A stretch of DNA of 64,000 nucleotides, taken from positions 372,001 to 436,000 of the forward strand of contig DCYB01000001.1 of NCBI GenBank assembly GCA_002331385.1, in the 5' to 3' direction. Shown piece by piece: positions 25,168-34,226 of this stretch (position 1 is the first letter of the stretch; each line of letters starts with the position of its first letter). This DNA is from Comamonadaceae bacterium UBA2121. Its GTDB lineage: Bacteria; Pseudomonadota; Gammaproteobacteria; Burkholderiales; Burkholderiaceae_C. The translations under genes and the position numbers were made by a program. The notes under the pieces were generated by a model. It was not told where the DNA came from, made no database searches, and saw nothing but the letters and a program-made list of their open reading frames with translations.

Positions 25168-26466
25168 ATGCCCGGTTATTCCGACCCCGGCTTCGATACG
25201 CTGTCATTGCACGCGGGCACGCAGCCCGATCCGGCCACTGGCGCACGCGCCGTTCCCATTCATCTGACCACGTCGTTCGTCTTCGAATCGAGCGACCACG
25301 CGGCCAGCCTGTTCAATCTGGAACGACCCGGTCACGTCTACAGCCGCATCAGCAATCCGACCAACGCGGTGCTGGAGCAGCGCGTGTCGGCGCTGGAAGG
25401 TGGCGTGGGTGCGATCGCGGTGGCGAGTGGTCAGGCCGCCCTGCATTTGTCGATCGCCACGCTGATGGGCGCGGGCAGCCACATCGTCGCCAGCACCGCG
25501 TTGTATGGGGGCAGCCAGAACCTGCTGCACTACACGCTCTCGCGCTTCGGCATCGAAACCACGTTCGTGAAACCCGGCGACATCGATGGCTGGAAGGCCG
25601 CCCTGCGCCCCAACACCAAGCTCTTTTTCGGCGAGACCGTAGGCAACCCCGGCCTGGATGTGCTCGACATCCCGACCATCTCCCAGATGGCGCATGAGGC
25701 CGGAGTGCCGCTGCTGGTGGACTCCACACTCACATCGCCATGGCTCATCAAACCGTTTGAACATGGCGCAGACATTGTCTACCACTCGGCCACCAAGTTC
25801 CTGTCCGGTCATGGCACCGTGGTGGGTGGCATCGTGGTGGATGGCGGCAGCTTCGACTGGGAAAAGTCGGGCCGCTTCCCCGAACTGACCGAAGCCTACG
25901 ATGGCTTTCACAACATGGTGTTTTCCGAAGAAAGCACCACCGGCGCCTTCCTGCTGCGTGCGCGGCGCGAAGGCTTGCGCGACTTTGGCGCCTGCATGAG
26001 TCCGCACACCGCCTGGCTGATTCTGCAAGGCATCGAAACGCTGCCGCTGCGCATGGAGCGCCATATGCGCAACACGGAGAAGGTGGTGCAGTTCCTGGCC
26101 AGCCATCCGCTGGTCAGCCGCGTGGGGCACCCGCTGCTGGAGTCACATCCCTCGCATGCGCTAGCGCAAAAACTGCTGCCGCGGGGCGCGGGATCGGTGT
26201 TCAGTTTCGACATCAACGGCAACCGCAATCAAGGCAAGAAGTTCATCGAAACGCTCAAGCTGTTCAGCCATCTGGCCAACGTGGGCGATTGCCGGTCGCT
26301 GGTGATTCACCCGGCCAGCACCACGCACTTCCGCATGAGCGATGACGCACTCGCGCAATCGGGCATCGGTCAAGGCACGATCCGTCTGTCCATCGGACTG
26401 GAAGACGCCGACGACCTGATCGACGACCTCAAGCGTGCGCTCAAGGCCGCTGAAAAGGCCGCGTGA
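25168..26466 (+). CDS. metY: O-acetylhomoserine sulfhydrylase
   Basis: The enzyme makes homocysteine from O-acetylhomoserine and sulfide, the direct sulfhydrylation route to methionine. The 432-residue length fits MetY rather than the shorter MetB/MetC proteins. The Cys/Met-metabolism PLP fold is clear: FDTLSLHAGTQPDP at the start, YSRISNPTNAVLEQRVSALEGG, and the PLP lysine in YHSATKFLSGHG (Lys about 210). The C-terminus has VIHPASTTHFRMS and IRLSIGLED. ATG at 25168 has GGAGA upstream. The downstream alpha/beta-hydrolase gene begins 77 bases later and may be co-transcribed. It is a sulfide-consuming assimilation gene, distinct from the sox genes. Confidence 0.93.
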   Translation: MPGYSDPGFDTLSLHAGTQPDPATGARAVPIHLTTSFVFESSDHAASLFNLERPGHVYSRISNPTNAVLEQRVSALEGGVGAIAVASGQAALHLSIATLMGAGSHIVASTALYGGSQNLLHYTLSRFGIETTFVKPGDIDGWKAALRPNTKLFFGETVGNPGLDVLDIPTISQMAHEAGVPLLVDSTLTSPWLIKPFEHGADIVYHSATKFLSGHGTVVGGIVVDGGSFDWEKSGRFPELTEAYDGFHNMVFSEESTTGAFLLRARREGLRDFGACMSPHTAWLILQGIETLPLRMERHMRNTEKVVQFLASHPLVSRVGHPLLESHPSHALAQKLLPRGAGSVFSFDINGNRNQGKKFIETLKLFSHLANVGDCRSLVIHPASTTHFRMSDDALAQSGIGQGTIRLSIGLEDADDLIDDLKRALKAAEKAA

Positions 26467-26542
26467 TGCAGACGGGCGAACGGCGCCACCCACACGCTGC
26501 TCCCTGCCACCCCTTCCCATTCTTGACCCAGGAGACCCGCGC

Positions 26543-27352
26543 ATGTACATCGATGTTCATGGCGCCAAGATATACGCCTACACCGGCGGCAAGGCATTCA
26601 ACCCGGCGCAGCCCACGGCCATCTTCATCCACGGCGTGCTCTGCGACCACAGCGTGTGGGCACTGCAAAGCCGCTACATCGCCAACCACGGCTGGAATGT
26701 GTTGGCCATCGACCTGCCGGGCCATTGCAAGAGCGAGGGTGCTGCCCCTGCCAGCGTTGAAGACGCGGCCACGTTCATCGGACAACTCATGGACGCTGCG
26801 GGACTCAAGAAGGCCGCAATGATCGGCCATAGCTGGGGCAGCCTGATCGCCATGCAGGCGGCGGCACAACTGGGCGATCGCGTCAGCCATCTGGCGCTGG
26901 TCGGCACGGCGCACCCCATGAAGGTGGCACCCGCGCTGCTGGAGTCCGCCCTCAAGACACCCGAGCAGGCGATCCGCATGATCAACGTGTTCTCGCGCGC
27001 CACCCTTTCACCGCCCAATGGCGCGGGCAGTTGGGTGTTTGGCGCGGGCATGGCACTGGGACGCCGCGTGCTGGCAAGCAATGCCGACACCAATCTGCTG
27101 CACACCGGCTTCAGTGCCTGCGACAACTACGCCGGTGGCGAGGCCGCGATGGCAGCCCTCACCTGCCCTGTGCTGTTTGCCCTCGGCGAACAGGACCAGA
27201 TGACCCCGCCCAAGGCTGCCAGGGGACTCATCGACGCGGCCAAGGCAGCGGGCAAGCAGGTGCGCATAAGCCAACTGCCCAGCGGACACAACCAGATGAC
27301 CGAAGCCCCGGACGAGACGCTGTTTGCCATTCGGGACTTTCTGGCGGCCTGA
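26543..27352 (+). CDS. Alpha/beta hydrolase
   Basis: This 269-residue protein has the full alpha/beta-hydrolase layout. An oxyanion-hole segment (AIFIHGVLCD) comes first, then the nucleophile elbow GHSWGS (Ser about 94), the acid in ALGEQD and the catalytic His in PSGHNQM. A helical cap lies between the nucleophile and acid. ATG at 26543 has AGGAGA nine bases upstream. It follows metY on the same strand, and a hydrolase next to metY is common in Burkholderiales, but the substrate is not known. Confidence 0.88.
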   Translation: MYIDVHGAKIYAYTGGKAFNPAQPTAIFIHGVLCDHSVWALQSRYIANHGWNVLAIDLPGHCKSEGAAPASVEDAATFIGQLMDAAGLKKAAMIGHSWGSLIAMQAAAQLGDRVSHLALVGTAHPMKVAPALLESALKTPEQAIRMINVFSRATLSPPNGAGSWVFGAGMALGRRVLASNADTNLLHTGFSACDNYAGGEAAMAALTCPVLFALGEQDQMTPPKAARGLIDAAKAAGKQVRISQLPSGHNQMTEAPDETLFAIRDFLAA

Positions 27353-27512
27353 GCACACCGCGCAGCGGCCATTCCCGCGCATAGAGGCCGCTGCGCTCAA
27401 TCCCCTGAAAAACGTACGGAATCCATTCCAAAGCCTTCACGGCGTATAAGTGACCATGGGCCGCGCACGGTGTACTCGTGTGCGGAAATCTCTGACTTTC
27501 AGGGAGCCAGCC

Positions 27513-27866
27513 ATGGTCCAGGATCCACAGCCGCCCCAGCGCGCCGACACCGGCCCGATCGATCCGCGCCAGTTCAAGACATTTGGCGAGTTCTATCCGT
27601 TTTACCTGCGCGAACACAGCAACCGCATCTGCCGGCGGCTGCATTTTGTGGGCACAACGCTGGCCTTGTTCAGCCTGATCGCATTGCTGGCAACGGGCCA
27701 TATTTACTACTTGCTGGCTGCCGTACTCTGTGGCTACGGCTTTGCGTGGGTGGGACACTACGTGTTTGAAAAGAACCGGCCCGCGAGCTTTCAACGACCG
27801 CTCTACAGTTTTCGTGGCGACTGGGTGATGTGGCGCGATATGCTCACAGGACGCATTGCGTGGTGA
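27513..27866 (+). CDS. Mpo1-like (DUF962) membrane protein
   Basis: This 117-residue protein belongs to the DUF962/Mpo1-like family; the yeast member Mpo1 is a 2-hydroxy fatty acid dioxygenase. The family motifs are visible: FGEFYPFYLREHSNRICRRLHFVGT, two short hydrophobic helices, then WVGHYVFEKNRPASFQRPLYSFRGDW. The conserved histidines in these motifs are candidate iron ligands, as described for Mpo1. ATG at 27513 has AGGGAG upstream. Bacterial function has not been settled. Confidence 0.82.
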   Translation: MVQDPQPPQRADTGPIDPRQFKTFGEFYPFYLREHSNRICRRLHFVGTTLALFSLIALLATGHIYYLLAAVLCGYGFAWVGHYVFEKNRPASFQRPLYSFRGDWVMWRDMLTGRIAW

Positions 27867-27900
27867 GCCAGAAAACAGCCTGCGCCACGCGCCATCTGCG

Positions 27901-27956
27901 GTCGCACCTCTGCCGTCGCACCTCTGCCGTCGCACCTCTGCCGCCCCGCCTCTGAC
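27901..27956. repeat. Three tandem 14-base repeats plus a decayed fourth
   Basis: The unit GTCGCACCTCTGCC is repeated exactly at 27901, 27915 and 27929, followed by the diverged GCCCCGCCTCTGAC at 27943. The array lies between the Mpo1-like stop and the terminator of the exoprotein gene, outside any gene. Its role is unknown; slippage-type variation between strains is likely. Confidence 0.85.
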
Positions 27957-27960
27957 AAGA

Positions 27961-27997
27961 AAAAACCCGCACGCCTCCAATCCTGAAGACGTGCGGG
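27961..27997 (-). terminator. Intrinsic terminator of the tpsA gene
   Basis: CCCGCACG (27966-27973) and CGTGCGGG (27990-27997) pair perfectly. Read on the minus strand the stem is followed by six T residues. It lies about 50 bases after the exoprotein stop and leaves no room for a downstream immunity gene. Confidence 0.8.
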
Positions 27998-28048
27998 ATT
28001 TGCCGCCTGACACATCAAAGGTCAGGCCATGCGATAAGCACCAGCGCG

Positions 28049-31000
28049 TTACTTGGCGGACACCTTCATGCCTTCACCCAGTCCAAATCCGCTGCACCCT
28101 GGATTGTCCGACGCGTAGCACATGTGTACCGCATCGTCCTTGAGCAGCAAGGTGTTCCACAACTCACCGATAGCTGAAGTGCCCTCGGGGGCCAGCGACG
28201 AAGAGGCAGGATTGCCACCAATCACGGTGCCGATGAAGTCCAGCGAATGGTTGTGCAGGGTGACCGACCGATTCCTGCCATCGCTCAGTGTGTCCAGCAA
28301 TGCCGCCGCAGTGAACGCGTTGTAGGGCGAACCAATCAAGGTGACGGAGGCGTTGTTCATCACGCCCTTCTGACCATTCCAGACCATGGCGTTCAGCGCA
28401 TTACCGACCGTCAGCGTGCCACGGCTGAACCCGCCCAGCTCCAATCCCTTGTTGCCATAGTCCTTCGCGAGGTTGGCAACGGTATCGGTTGAGTTCGTCA
28501 GTCCCCAAGCAGGATTGTCGAAGAGCTTCTGATAGCCCGCGATGATCAGCTCGGTGGCCAGGTTGTCACTCTTGGGGAAGTACACCAGATACATCGGCGT
28601 CGAACTCTTGTCGGGGTTCTGGCGTGCGACATACGCCGCGGCATCTTCTGCGGTGGCCATGATGCCGTTGGCGGACACATGCACTTTGCCGTCCCTGCCC
28701 GCTTGCAGATTGGCGCGCTCTGTCGCCGTGACCTTGCGCATGACTGGGCGCGACACGCCATCGGCCCCCACTTGCATCTTGACAGTGCCATTGGCATTGC
28801 GCTCAATGCGGTAGATGGGATGCTCGATATCGAACATGGTGGTGTAGGCCGTGTCGGCATAGTCCGCCAGCTTGGAGCCGACCACGTTCTTGCCGCCGCC
28901 CTTGTCCGCCAGATTGCCCGACAGGTTGGGCAGATCCACCTTGTCCGCGATTTGGTGCACCATGCCGGAAACGCCATCCACCGCACCCAGGAACGCGGCG
29001 ATGTCCTTGCCGGTTTTCTGCAGTTGGTGGATCGTCTTCACCTTCGCGGATGCAGCATCGGTCACGACCGATTTTTCAATCAGATGGTTCGCCAGTGTCT
29101 TCGATGCGGCCTTGGCCACGACCTTGCCGACGTCGGCCACGACGCTACCCTTGATCTTCTGCAGCGCTTGCGTGCCTTGCGTGACGGCCTTCTGGGCAGA
29201 GTTGGAGTCGAACTTCTCCAGAATGTCCTTCATGGTGATGGAGCCGGTGGTGAAGCGGTTGCCCTGCTTGTCGATGGCTTTCTGCGTGCTGGAGATGACT
29301 GCGTTCACCAGATTCGACTTGCCCTTCACGGCGATGTCGTATCCGCCATCTCCCGCGAAAATGCCCGTTTGTTGATGGATCACGTCCGCATCACTGGGGT
29401 TCTTGACCGGCGCAGCACGCAAGTCCAACTGGAGTGCATTGGCGATGTTCCCAGCCACCGACTCCAGACTCTTCCCCACCGTGCTGCTGCCCTGCAACGA
29501 CTCCATCTGCAGGTTCCCACCGATCTTGGCCGCCACATGGTTGGCCGCGACGAGCGCGCCGGTCAAGTCCGCGTTACCGCCAGATTGAAGCTGCACATTC
29601 TTGCCCGCATTCAGCAGCGCACTTGCATGGTCTTTTTCGCTTCCCTTGAGCACCGTGAAGATGCCGCGACTGAGCTTGCTGGTGGTGGAGTTGTCGCTCG
29701 CAAGCAGACTGATCTTGTTGTCCGCCACGAGCTGGATGTCCGAGCCTGCCTCCATTTCGCTGGCGCGTATGAGGGCGTTGCTGCGCGAGCCACCGCCAAC
29801 GGCCTGGAGCCGGATGTTGCCACCCGCGACCAGATTGCTGCCGACACTGGTGAGCGTGTCCGCTGAGGCATGGGCATCGAGCTTGCTGACAATCCCGTCC
29901 TTGATGGCCGAAATGCCTGTACCGATCCAGTTGGTCGGCTTCTTGTCGGCCCCACCCTTCGATCCCAGCCATCCGCCAATGTCATCGGTGATCTTGTTGA
30001 GCGTCTCGCCCGACTTGATCGTCGTGCCATTCTTGATGACACGATCCGCATGCGCGATGGCGATGTCCTTCGCGTTGGCGAGAATATCGCCCTTCGCGGC
30101 CAACACGGCACTTCCCACCTGCTTGAACGCATTGCCAGCGTTGATGGTCACATTGCCCGTCGCGCTATCGATCAGGCTGGGCGCGATGGAAGCGATCTTT
30201 TCGATGTTTTCCATCCCCTCCTTCACGCCGTTGAGTTGGCTTGCGCTGCCGATCGTCTCTTTGATGGACTCCTTCACGGTGTCCAGCGTGACGTTGCGAG
30301 CAGCTGTGAGCACCGCATCGCGCTCGGACTTGAGCTGGCTGCCCAGCACTGCGATGTCCCGCCCGGCGCTCAATTGAAGGTCGCGCGCCTTGAGTGTGCT
30401 GGCCACGGCGGCGCTGCTGTCCACCAAGGTGGATTGGGTCGCTCCGTTCGCCCCTGTCTTTTGCTGTTCTTCGACGGCGTTGCGCAGCCCCGCTGTGATA
30501 TCGAGCGTGCGCTTGGCCTGGAGCGCCAGCGTACCGGACGAGTCGAGGTCGGCGGCACGGGTGAGCAGGTCACGGCCAGCGTCAATGAACACGTCTCCCT
30601 TGGACTGGATACGAGTGCCCAGTTCTTCCTTGATCGATTGGCGATCAAAGAGGTTCTTGTTCCCCACGGCACCGGTGGCATTGGCGAGATGGACGACCCC
30701 CAGTGCGATGTCCTTGCCCGCCTTCACGATGGTTTTGCCGTTGGTGGACAGGTTCTGGACCACACTGCCATTGAGCTGCAAATCCCTGCCAGCGGAGAGT
30801 TCCAGCGACTTTCCGCCCGGGCTGGTGAGCTTCAATTGCGTCTCATGCTCCAAGGCGGTACTGAGCGCGCCCTTGATGCCCCCCAGATTCTTGATGGTCT
30901 TGGTCGTCGTCTTGCCGACAATGTCGCGATCAGCCTTCACCAGCATGGATGTGGACGCTTCGATCGATCCGCCCAGCAATTGGATGTCGCGGGTGGCCTT

Positions 31001-32221
31001 GACAGTGACGTTAGCGCCGGTGGTGCGTCCACCAGCGTTGGCCACCGCCTGGGCCGACACGTCGACGTTGCCAACGGCCTTGAACAGTCCGCTGTTCTGC
31101 ACCTGCCCCTTTGCGCTGACGGTTATTCCTGCGCCTGCGTTGGCCGGGGAACCACTGGCGATCGAGCCTGCATTGGCAACCGCGTTGGCGGCAACGTCCA
31201 CATTGCCATTGGCCTTGAGTGCTCCGGCATTGGTCAGATCGCCATTCACATTCAGGGCGAGATTGGCGTTGGAGTTCAGTTGGCCCGCGTTGCGCACGCC
31301 CATGCCGGCCTCAGTGCCCACCACATGGATCTTGCCTGCATACATGCCGCCCAGTTCGGACACGTCCAGCGCCAACTTGGGCTTGCCGCCCTTGTTGTTG
31401 GTCTTGGCAGATTTGACGACATGGCCCCGCGCATCCAGCTGGTTGCCACCGGTGACGACGCGCAAATCGTCCGCCCAGATGGCTGCGTTCACCTCGACGG
31501 CACGGGCCAATACGTTCACGTAATCTGCCTTATCCCCGCGCAAGCCCTTGCCTTGCACGGTGATGGTGCCTGTGTTGACCTGTACGCCCGTCAATGCCCC
31601 TCGTGCGTCCAGTTGGGCCGTGCCAGTGGTCAGGGTCACGCCACCCGCGTTGATGAAGGAGGCTCCGTCGACCACAATGCCGGACGGGTTGGCAACGACC
31701 ACATCAGCCTTGGCACCCGCCACTTCGAGCGCGCCCGCCAATCGGCTTTTGCTCGTGGAGTTCACCTCGTTCAGGATGACTTTGGCACTGCCACGTGCGA
31801 GGGCGGCGTTGGCGTTCACGCGGCCACCCAATTGGGTCTGCACAGCCGCGTTCGCGTTGGTGAGAATGACACCCTTGGTGCCCACGTCAAACTGCTTGTA
31901 GCTGTTGCGACTGACACCCGCGGCCGAGGGCGCGGTGATATTGACCAACGTCGCACCATTGGATGCCGAGCCAATCACCGGCTGCTGTGCGCCCGGCACG
32001 CGGGAGTCCACGACGACCTGCGCCTGCGCTGCGTTCCACATGAGTGTTGCGCACGCCACGCTGACCAGCGTACGACACAAACGCGGTGACCCGGCTGCTT
32101 GTGCACCGGAGCGCGTGCATGTGGTATCCCCTGACTTGCCCGCAGACGATGCTGTTTCCTGCACCGCCACGCGCATGCCTCGTGATGGGTTGAAGACCAC
32201 CCTATGTAGACCTTCATTCAT
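28049..32221 (-). CDS. Filamentous-haemagglutinin-like TpsA exoprotein with hydrolase-like C-terminus
   Basis: This 1,390-residue protein is the secreted partner of a two-partner (type Vb) system. The N-terminus has an extended signal peptide (MNEGLHRVVFNPSRGMRVAV) before a Sec signal ending near AQA. The TPS domain follows (about 65-330), with VVVANPSGIVVDGASF in the place of the usual NPNGI motif. Residues about 330-1,000 are Asn/Ala/Gly-rich beta-helix repeats of the haemagglutinin type. No VENN-like pre-toxin motif is seen. The last about 190 residues look globular: GGFSRGT holds a GxSxG nucleophile (Ser about 1266), SLDFIGTVIGGNP a candidate acid (about 1328), and AVHMC a candidate His (about 1366). 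This suggests an esterase or lipase-like domain. tpsB lies upstream on the same strand. Confidence 0.85.
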   Translation of the reverse strand: MNEGLHRVVFNPSRGMRVAVQETASSAGKSGDTTCTRSGAQAAGSPRLCRTLVSVACATLMWNAAQAQVVVDSRVPGAQQPVIGSASNGATLVNITAPSAAGVSRNSYKQFDVGTKGVILTNANAAVQTQLGGRVNANAALARGSAKVILNEVNSTSKSRLAGALEVAGAKADVVVANPSGIVVDGASFINAGGVTLTTGTAQLDARGALTGVQVNTGTITVQGKGLRGDKADYVNVLARAVEVNAAIWADDLRVVTGGNQLDARGHVVKSAKTNNKGGKPKLALDVSELGGMYAGKIHVVGTEAGMGVRNAGQLNSNANLALNVNGDLTNAGALKANGNVDVAANAVANAGSIASGSPANAGAGITVSAKGQVQNSGLFKAVGNVDVSAQAVANAGGRTTGANVTVKATRDIQLLGGSIEASTSMLVKADRDIVGKTTTKTIKNLGGIKGALSTALEHETQLKLTSPGGKSLELSAGRDLQLNGSVVQNLSTNGKTIVKAGKDIALGVVHLANATGAVGNKNLFDRQSIKEELGTRIQSKGDVFIDAGRDLLTRAADLDSSGTLALQAKRTLDITAGLRNAVEEQQKTGANGATQSTLVDSSAAVASTLKARDLQLSAGRDIAVLGSQLKSERDAVLTAARNVTLDTVKESIKETIGSASQLNGVKEGMENIEKIASIAPSLIDSATGNVTINAGNAFKQVGSAVLAAKGDILANAKDIAIAHADRVIKNGTTIKSGETLNKITDDIGGWLGSKGGADKKPTNWIGTGISAIKDGIVSKLDAHASADTLTSVGSNLVAGGNIRLQAVGGGSRSNALIRASEMEAGSDIQLVADNKISLLASDNSTTSKLSRGIFTVLKGSEKDHASALLNAGKNVQLQSGGNADLTGALVAANHVAAKIGGNLQMESLQGSSTVGKSLESVAGNIANALQLDLRAAPVKNPSDADVIHQQTGIFAGDGGYDIAVKGKSNLVNAVISSTQKAIDKQGNRFTTGSITMKDILEKFDSNSAQKAVTQGTQALQKIKGSVVADVGKVVAKAASKTLANHLIEKSVVTDAASAKVKTIHQLQKTGKDIAAFLGAVDGVSGMVHQIADKVDLPNLSGNLADKGGGKNVVGSKLADYADTAYTTMFDIEHPIYRIERNANGTVKMQVGADGVSRPVMRKVTATERANLQAGRDGKVHVSANGIMATAEDAAAYVARQNPDKSSTPMYLVYFPKSDNLATELIIAGYQKLFDNPAWGLTNSTDTVANLAKDYGNKGLELGGFSRGTLTVGNALNAMVWNGQKGVMNNASVTLIGSPYNAFTAAALLDTLSDGRNRSVTLHNHSLDFIGTVIGGNPASSSLAPEGTSAIGELWNTLLLKDDAVHMCYASDNPGCSGFGLGEGMKVSAK

Positions 32222-32307
32222 ATTTACCTCCCTTTTTGGATATATGGTTTATCTGGCTGAACTCTTCCAATTGGCGACGTTGCCCATGATCTGGTATGCG
32301 TCACCAC

Positions 32308-34029
32308 CTAAAAGCTGTAAGACACGTTGAAACCGAACGTGGCACTTGCGGACTTGAATCCGTCGGGTTGATGCAGTGGCGTGCCGACAAACAATTCGTA
32401 GCCCGCACCCACCAAAGAGCCACGCACACCCACTGCCATGCCAGACAGGCTCTTGCCCGCAAGGGCTGCGCTGCTTTGGCCTCCGACGCGACCAAAATCG
32501 ACCCCCACGAAGCCCTCGGTAGAACTGCCAAACGCCATGGCCAACTCGTTGCGCTGATAGAAGCCGCGGTCACCCGAGAGATTGGCCTCTCCATCCAATC
32601 CGCGCACGGTGTACCGGCCTCCAATGGCGATACGGTCTTGCGGCGTCAATGCCGTGCCGTTCCATTGCGCGTGCAAGGCGGTCGACACGCGCGAGCGGCG
32701 GCCCCACCATTCGAACTGGCGGGCATACCCCACATCCGCGAGCACCACCTGCATGCGGGACGTTCCCTCTCCGGTCGCTTCTTCGGGCGCCGCCATGGCG
32801 CCCCACATGCCCGTTCCGCGTCGCCACGTCAGCCCCGCATTGAGCGTGGCGTGGTTCTGGAAGCTGTGCTGGTGCACCGCGCTCAACTCATAGCCCGCAG
32901 TGATGCGGCGTTGCACTTCGATGGCGGTGTCGTCCAGATAACCGGAGGAATCCCGGCGGAACAGGCGCAGGCCCACGCCGGAACGCGCCGTGGCATTCCG
33001 GAAAACCGTGCGCGATACGCGGATCTCGGTCTGGTTTTCCGTCCCGCCATAGCGGAAATGGCTTTGGTCGCCCGCAATGGTCTGATGAAATTGGTTTCGA
33101 CTGGCCGACAGGCCCACATTCCAATATCCGTATGGAATGGAATAATGCGCCATCGTGGTGCGCGTGCCCTTCCCCTTGGCATTTTCAATATCACTCGTCA
33201 CGCCGACGTACAGCAGGTCGTTCAGGGACAGCGGGTTATCCCAAAATGCGATGAGTGTTCCAAGGTATTTTCCCGTGGCCTTCAAACCCGCGTTATCCAT
33301 GGATGCCTGCAGGCGAACGGGTCGGGATTTCCGGTATTTGATAATCAGGTCACTGCTGCCTTCAGGCGCATTCTCTGCCGCCGAAGGAGCGATTTCTATA
33401 TTGGCATCCGCCGACGGGATGCGCTTGAGGTTCTCCAACCCTTGTTCAATATCGCGCAACTGCAACAAACCGCCCAGACTGACAGGAATGGCAGCAAGAA
33501 TGGAGGTCTTGGCCGAGGCCGCGTCGTCCAACCGCAATGCGTGCACCGTGCCGGGAATGAAGGTGACCGTCAGCGTTCCCTTTGACAGGTTCTGTTCGCG
33601 CACAGTGACGCGCGAAGTGATCAACCCGCGCTCGACAAGCGATTGCTGCATGCGCGCGATGACGACCTCGATACCCCGGACTCCTAGGCACACGGGCTGT
33701 TCGTGCAAGCGCAAGTCAGCCGACTCCACCAGCCAAGGCACTGCATCCACCATGCGCCCTTCCACGCGCAAGGTGTGCACGGGAAAGCATGGTGTTTCGC
33801 TAGCGGGTATCTCGAGGGTTGGCCGCTCATCTTGGGGCCGGATCACCCGAGGCGTTGCCTCCAACTGTTCGCGCAAAGCGCGCGAACGTTCTTGTTGGCG
33901 CTGCATTTGCTGGTATTCCAATGCACTCGCCGCTGGCGTCTGCGCGACGGCAGGCAGCGTGCTCCATGCACACGCCAGCGCGCAGATCATTGGAATGAGA
34001 TGTTTCTCCCGAAGGGGAATAATGGGCAT
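32308..34029 (-). CDS. TpsB outer-membrane transporter (FhaC/ShlB family)
   Basis: TpsB proteins are Omp85-type barrels that export TpsA proteins. This 573-residue protein has a signal peptide (about residues 1-29), a plug-like Gln/Arg-rich helix, two POTRA-type domains (about 75-240, with HTLRVEG and GTLTVTFIPGTVHALRL) and a C-terminal 16-strand barrel. The barrel has TVRGLDG in place of the usual VRGY/F, and FVGVDFGRVGG near the end. The last residue is Phe, as expected for outer-membrane insertion by the Bam complex. The ATG at 34029 has no clear ribosome site; an ATG 13 codons later has a GGGAG but at a long distance. tpsA begins 87 bases downstream and is surely its substrate. Confidence 0.9.
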   Translation of the reverse strand: MPIIPLREKHLIPMICALACAWSTLPAVAQTPAASALEYQQMQRQQERSRALREQLEATPRVIRPQDERPTLEIPASETPCFPVHTLRVEGRMVDAVPWLVESADLRLHEQPVCLGVRGIEVVIARMQQSLVERGLITSRVTVREQNLSKGTLTVTFIPGTVHALRLDDAASAKTSILAAIPVSLGGLLQLRDIEQGLENLKRIPSADANIEIAPSAAENAPEGSSDLIIKYRKSRPVRLQASMDNAGLKATGKYLGTLIAFWDNPLSLNDLLYVGVTSDIENAKGKGTRTTMAHYSIPYGYWNVGLSASRNQFHQTIAGDQSHFRYGGTENQTEIRVSRTVFRNATARSGVGLRLFRRDSSGYLDDTAIEVQRRITAGYELSAVHQHSFQNHATLNAGLTWRRGTGMWGAMAAPEEATGEGTSRMQVVLADVGYARQFEWWGRRSRVSTALHAQWNGTALTPQDRIAIGGRYTVRGLDGEANLSGDRGFYQRNELAMAFGSSTEGFVGVDFGRVGGQSSAALAGKSLSGMAVGVRGSLVGAGYELFVGTPLHQPDGFKSASATFGFNVSYSF

Positions 34030-34160
34030 GAGTAAGCAAGTACCAAATGGGTGACTGACGCATTCAATGCATCAATCAACTTGCCATGGTGCCTACAAAC
34101 TCACGCGCATTATTTGCCAACCATCAACTGACAAATAGAAGAGACAAATCAATAAAGAGC

Positions 34161-34192
34161 CATATTCAACCGAATATGTCGGATTAATCCGA
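34161..34192. promoter_or_regulatory. Adjacent inverted repeats upstream of tpsB
   Basis: CATATTC/GAATATG with a four-base spacer (34161-34178) abuts the perfect 14-base palindrome TCGGATTAATCCGA (34179-34192). Both lie in the AT-rich gap between tpsB and the HAD gene, about 130-160 bases before the tpsB start. They are candidate operators; no regulator gene is adjacent. Confidence 0.45.
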
Positions 34193-34226
34193 AACACCCG
34201 ATATTTCAACGATATTCAATCCCACA

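Noticed and set aside
27901..27956. CRISPR-like array
   Set aside because: Units are only 14 bases, directly abutting without spacers, and no cas gene is present.
29870..32089. A 739-codon plus-strand frame opposite tpsA
   Set aside because: No family resemblance, start signal or promoter; the minus strand has full TpsA domains.
28049..32221. Contact-dependent inhibition (CdiA/CdiI) interpretation of the tps locus
   Set aside because: There is no VENN-like motif and no ORF between the exoprotein stop and its terminator that could encode immunity.
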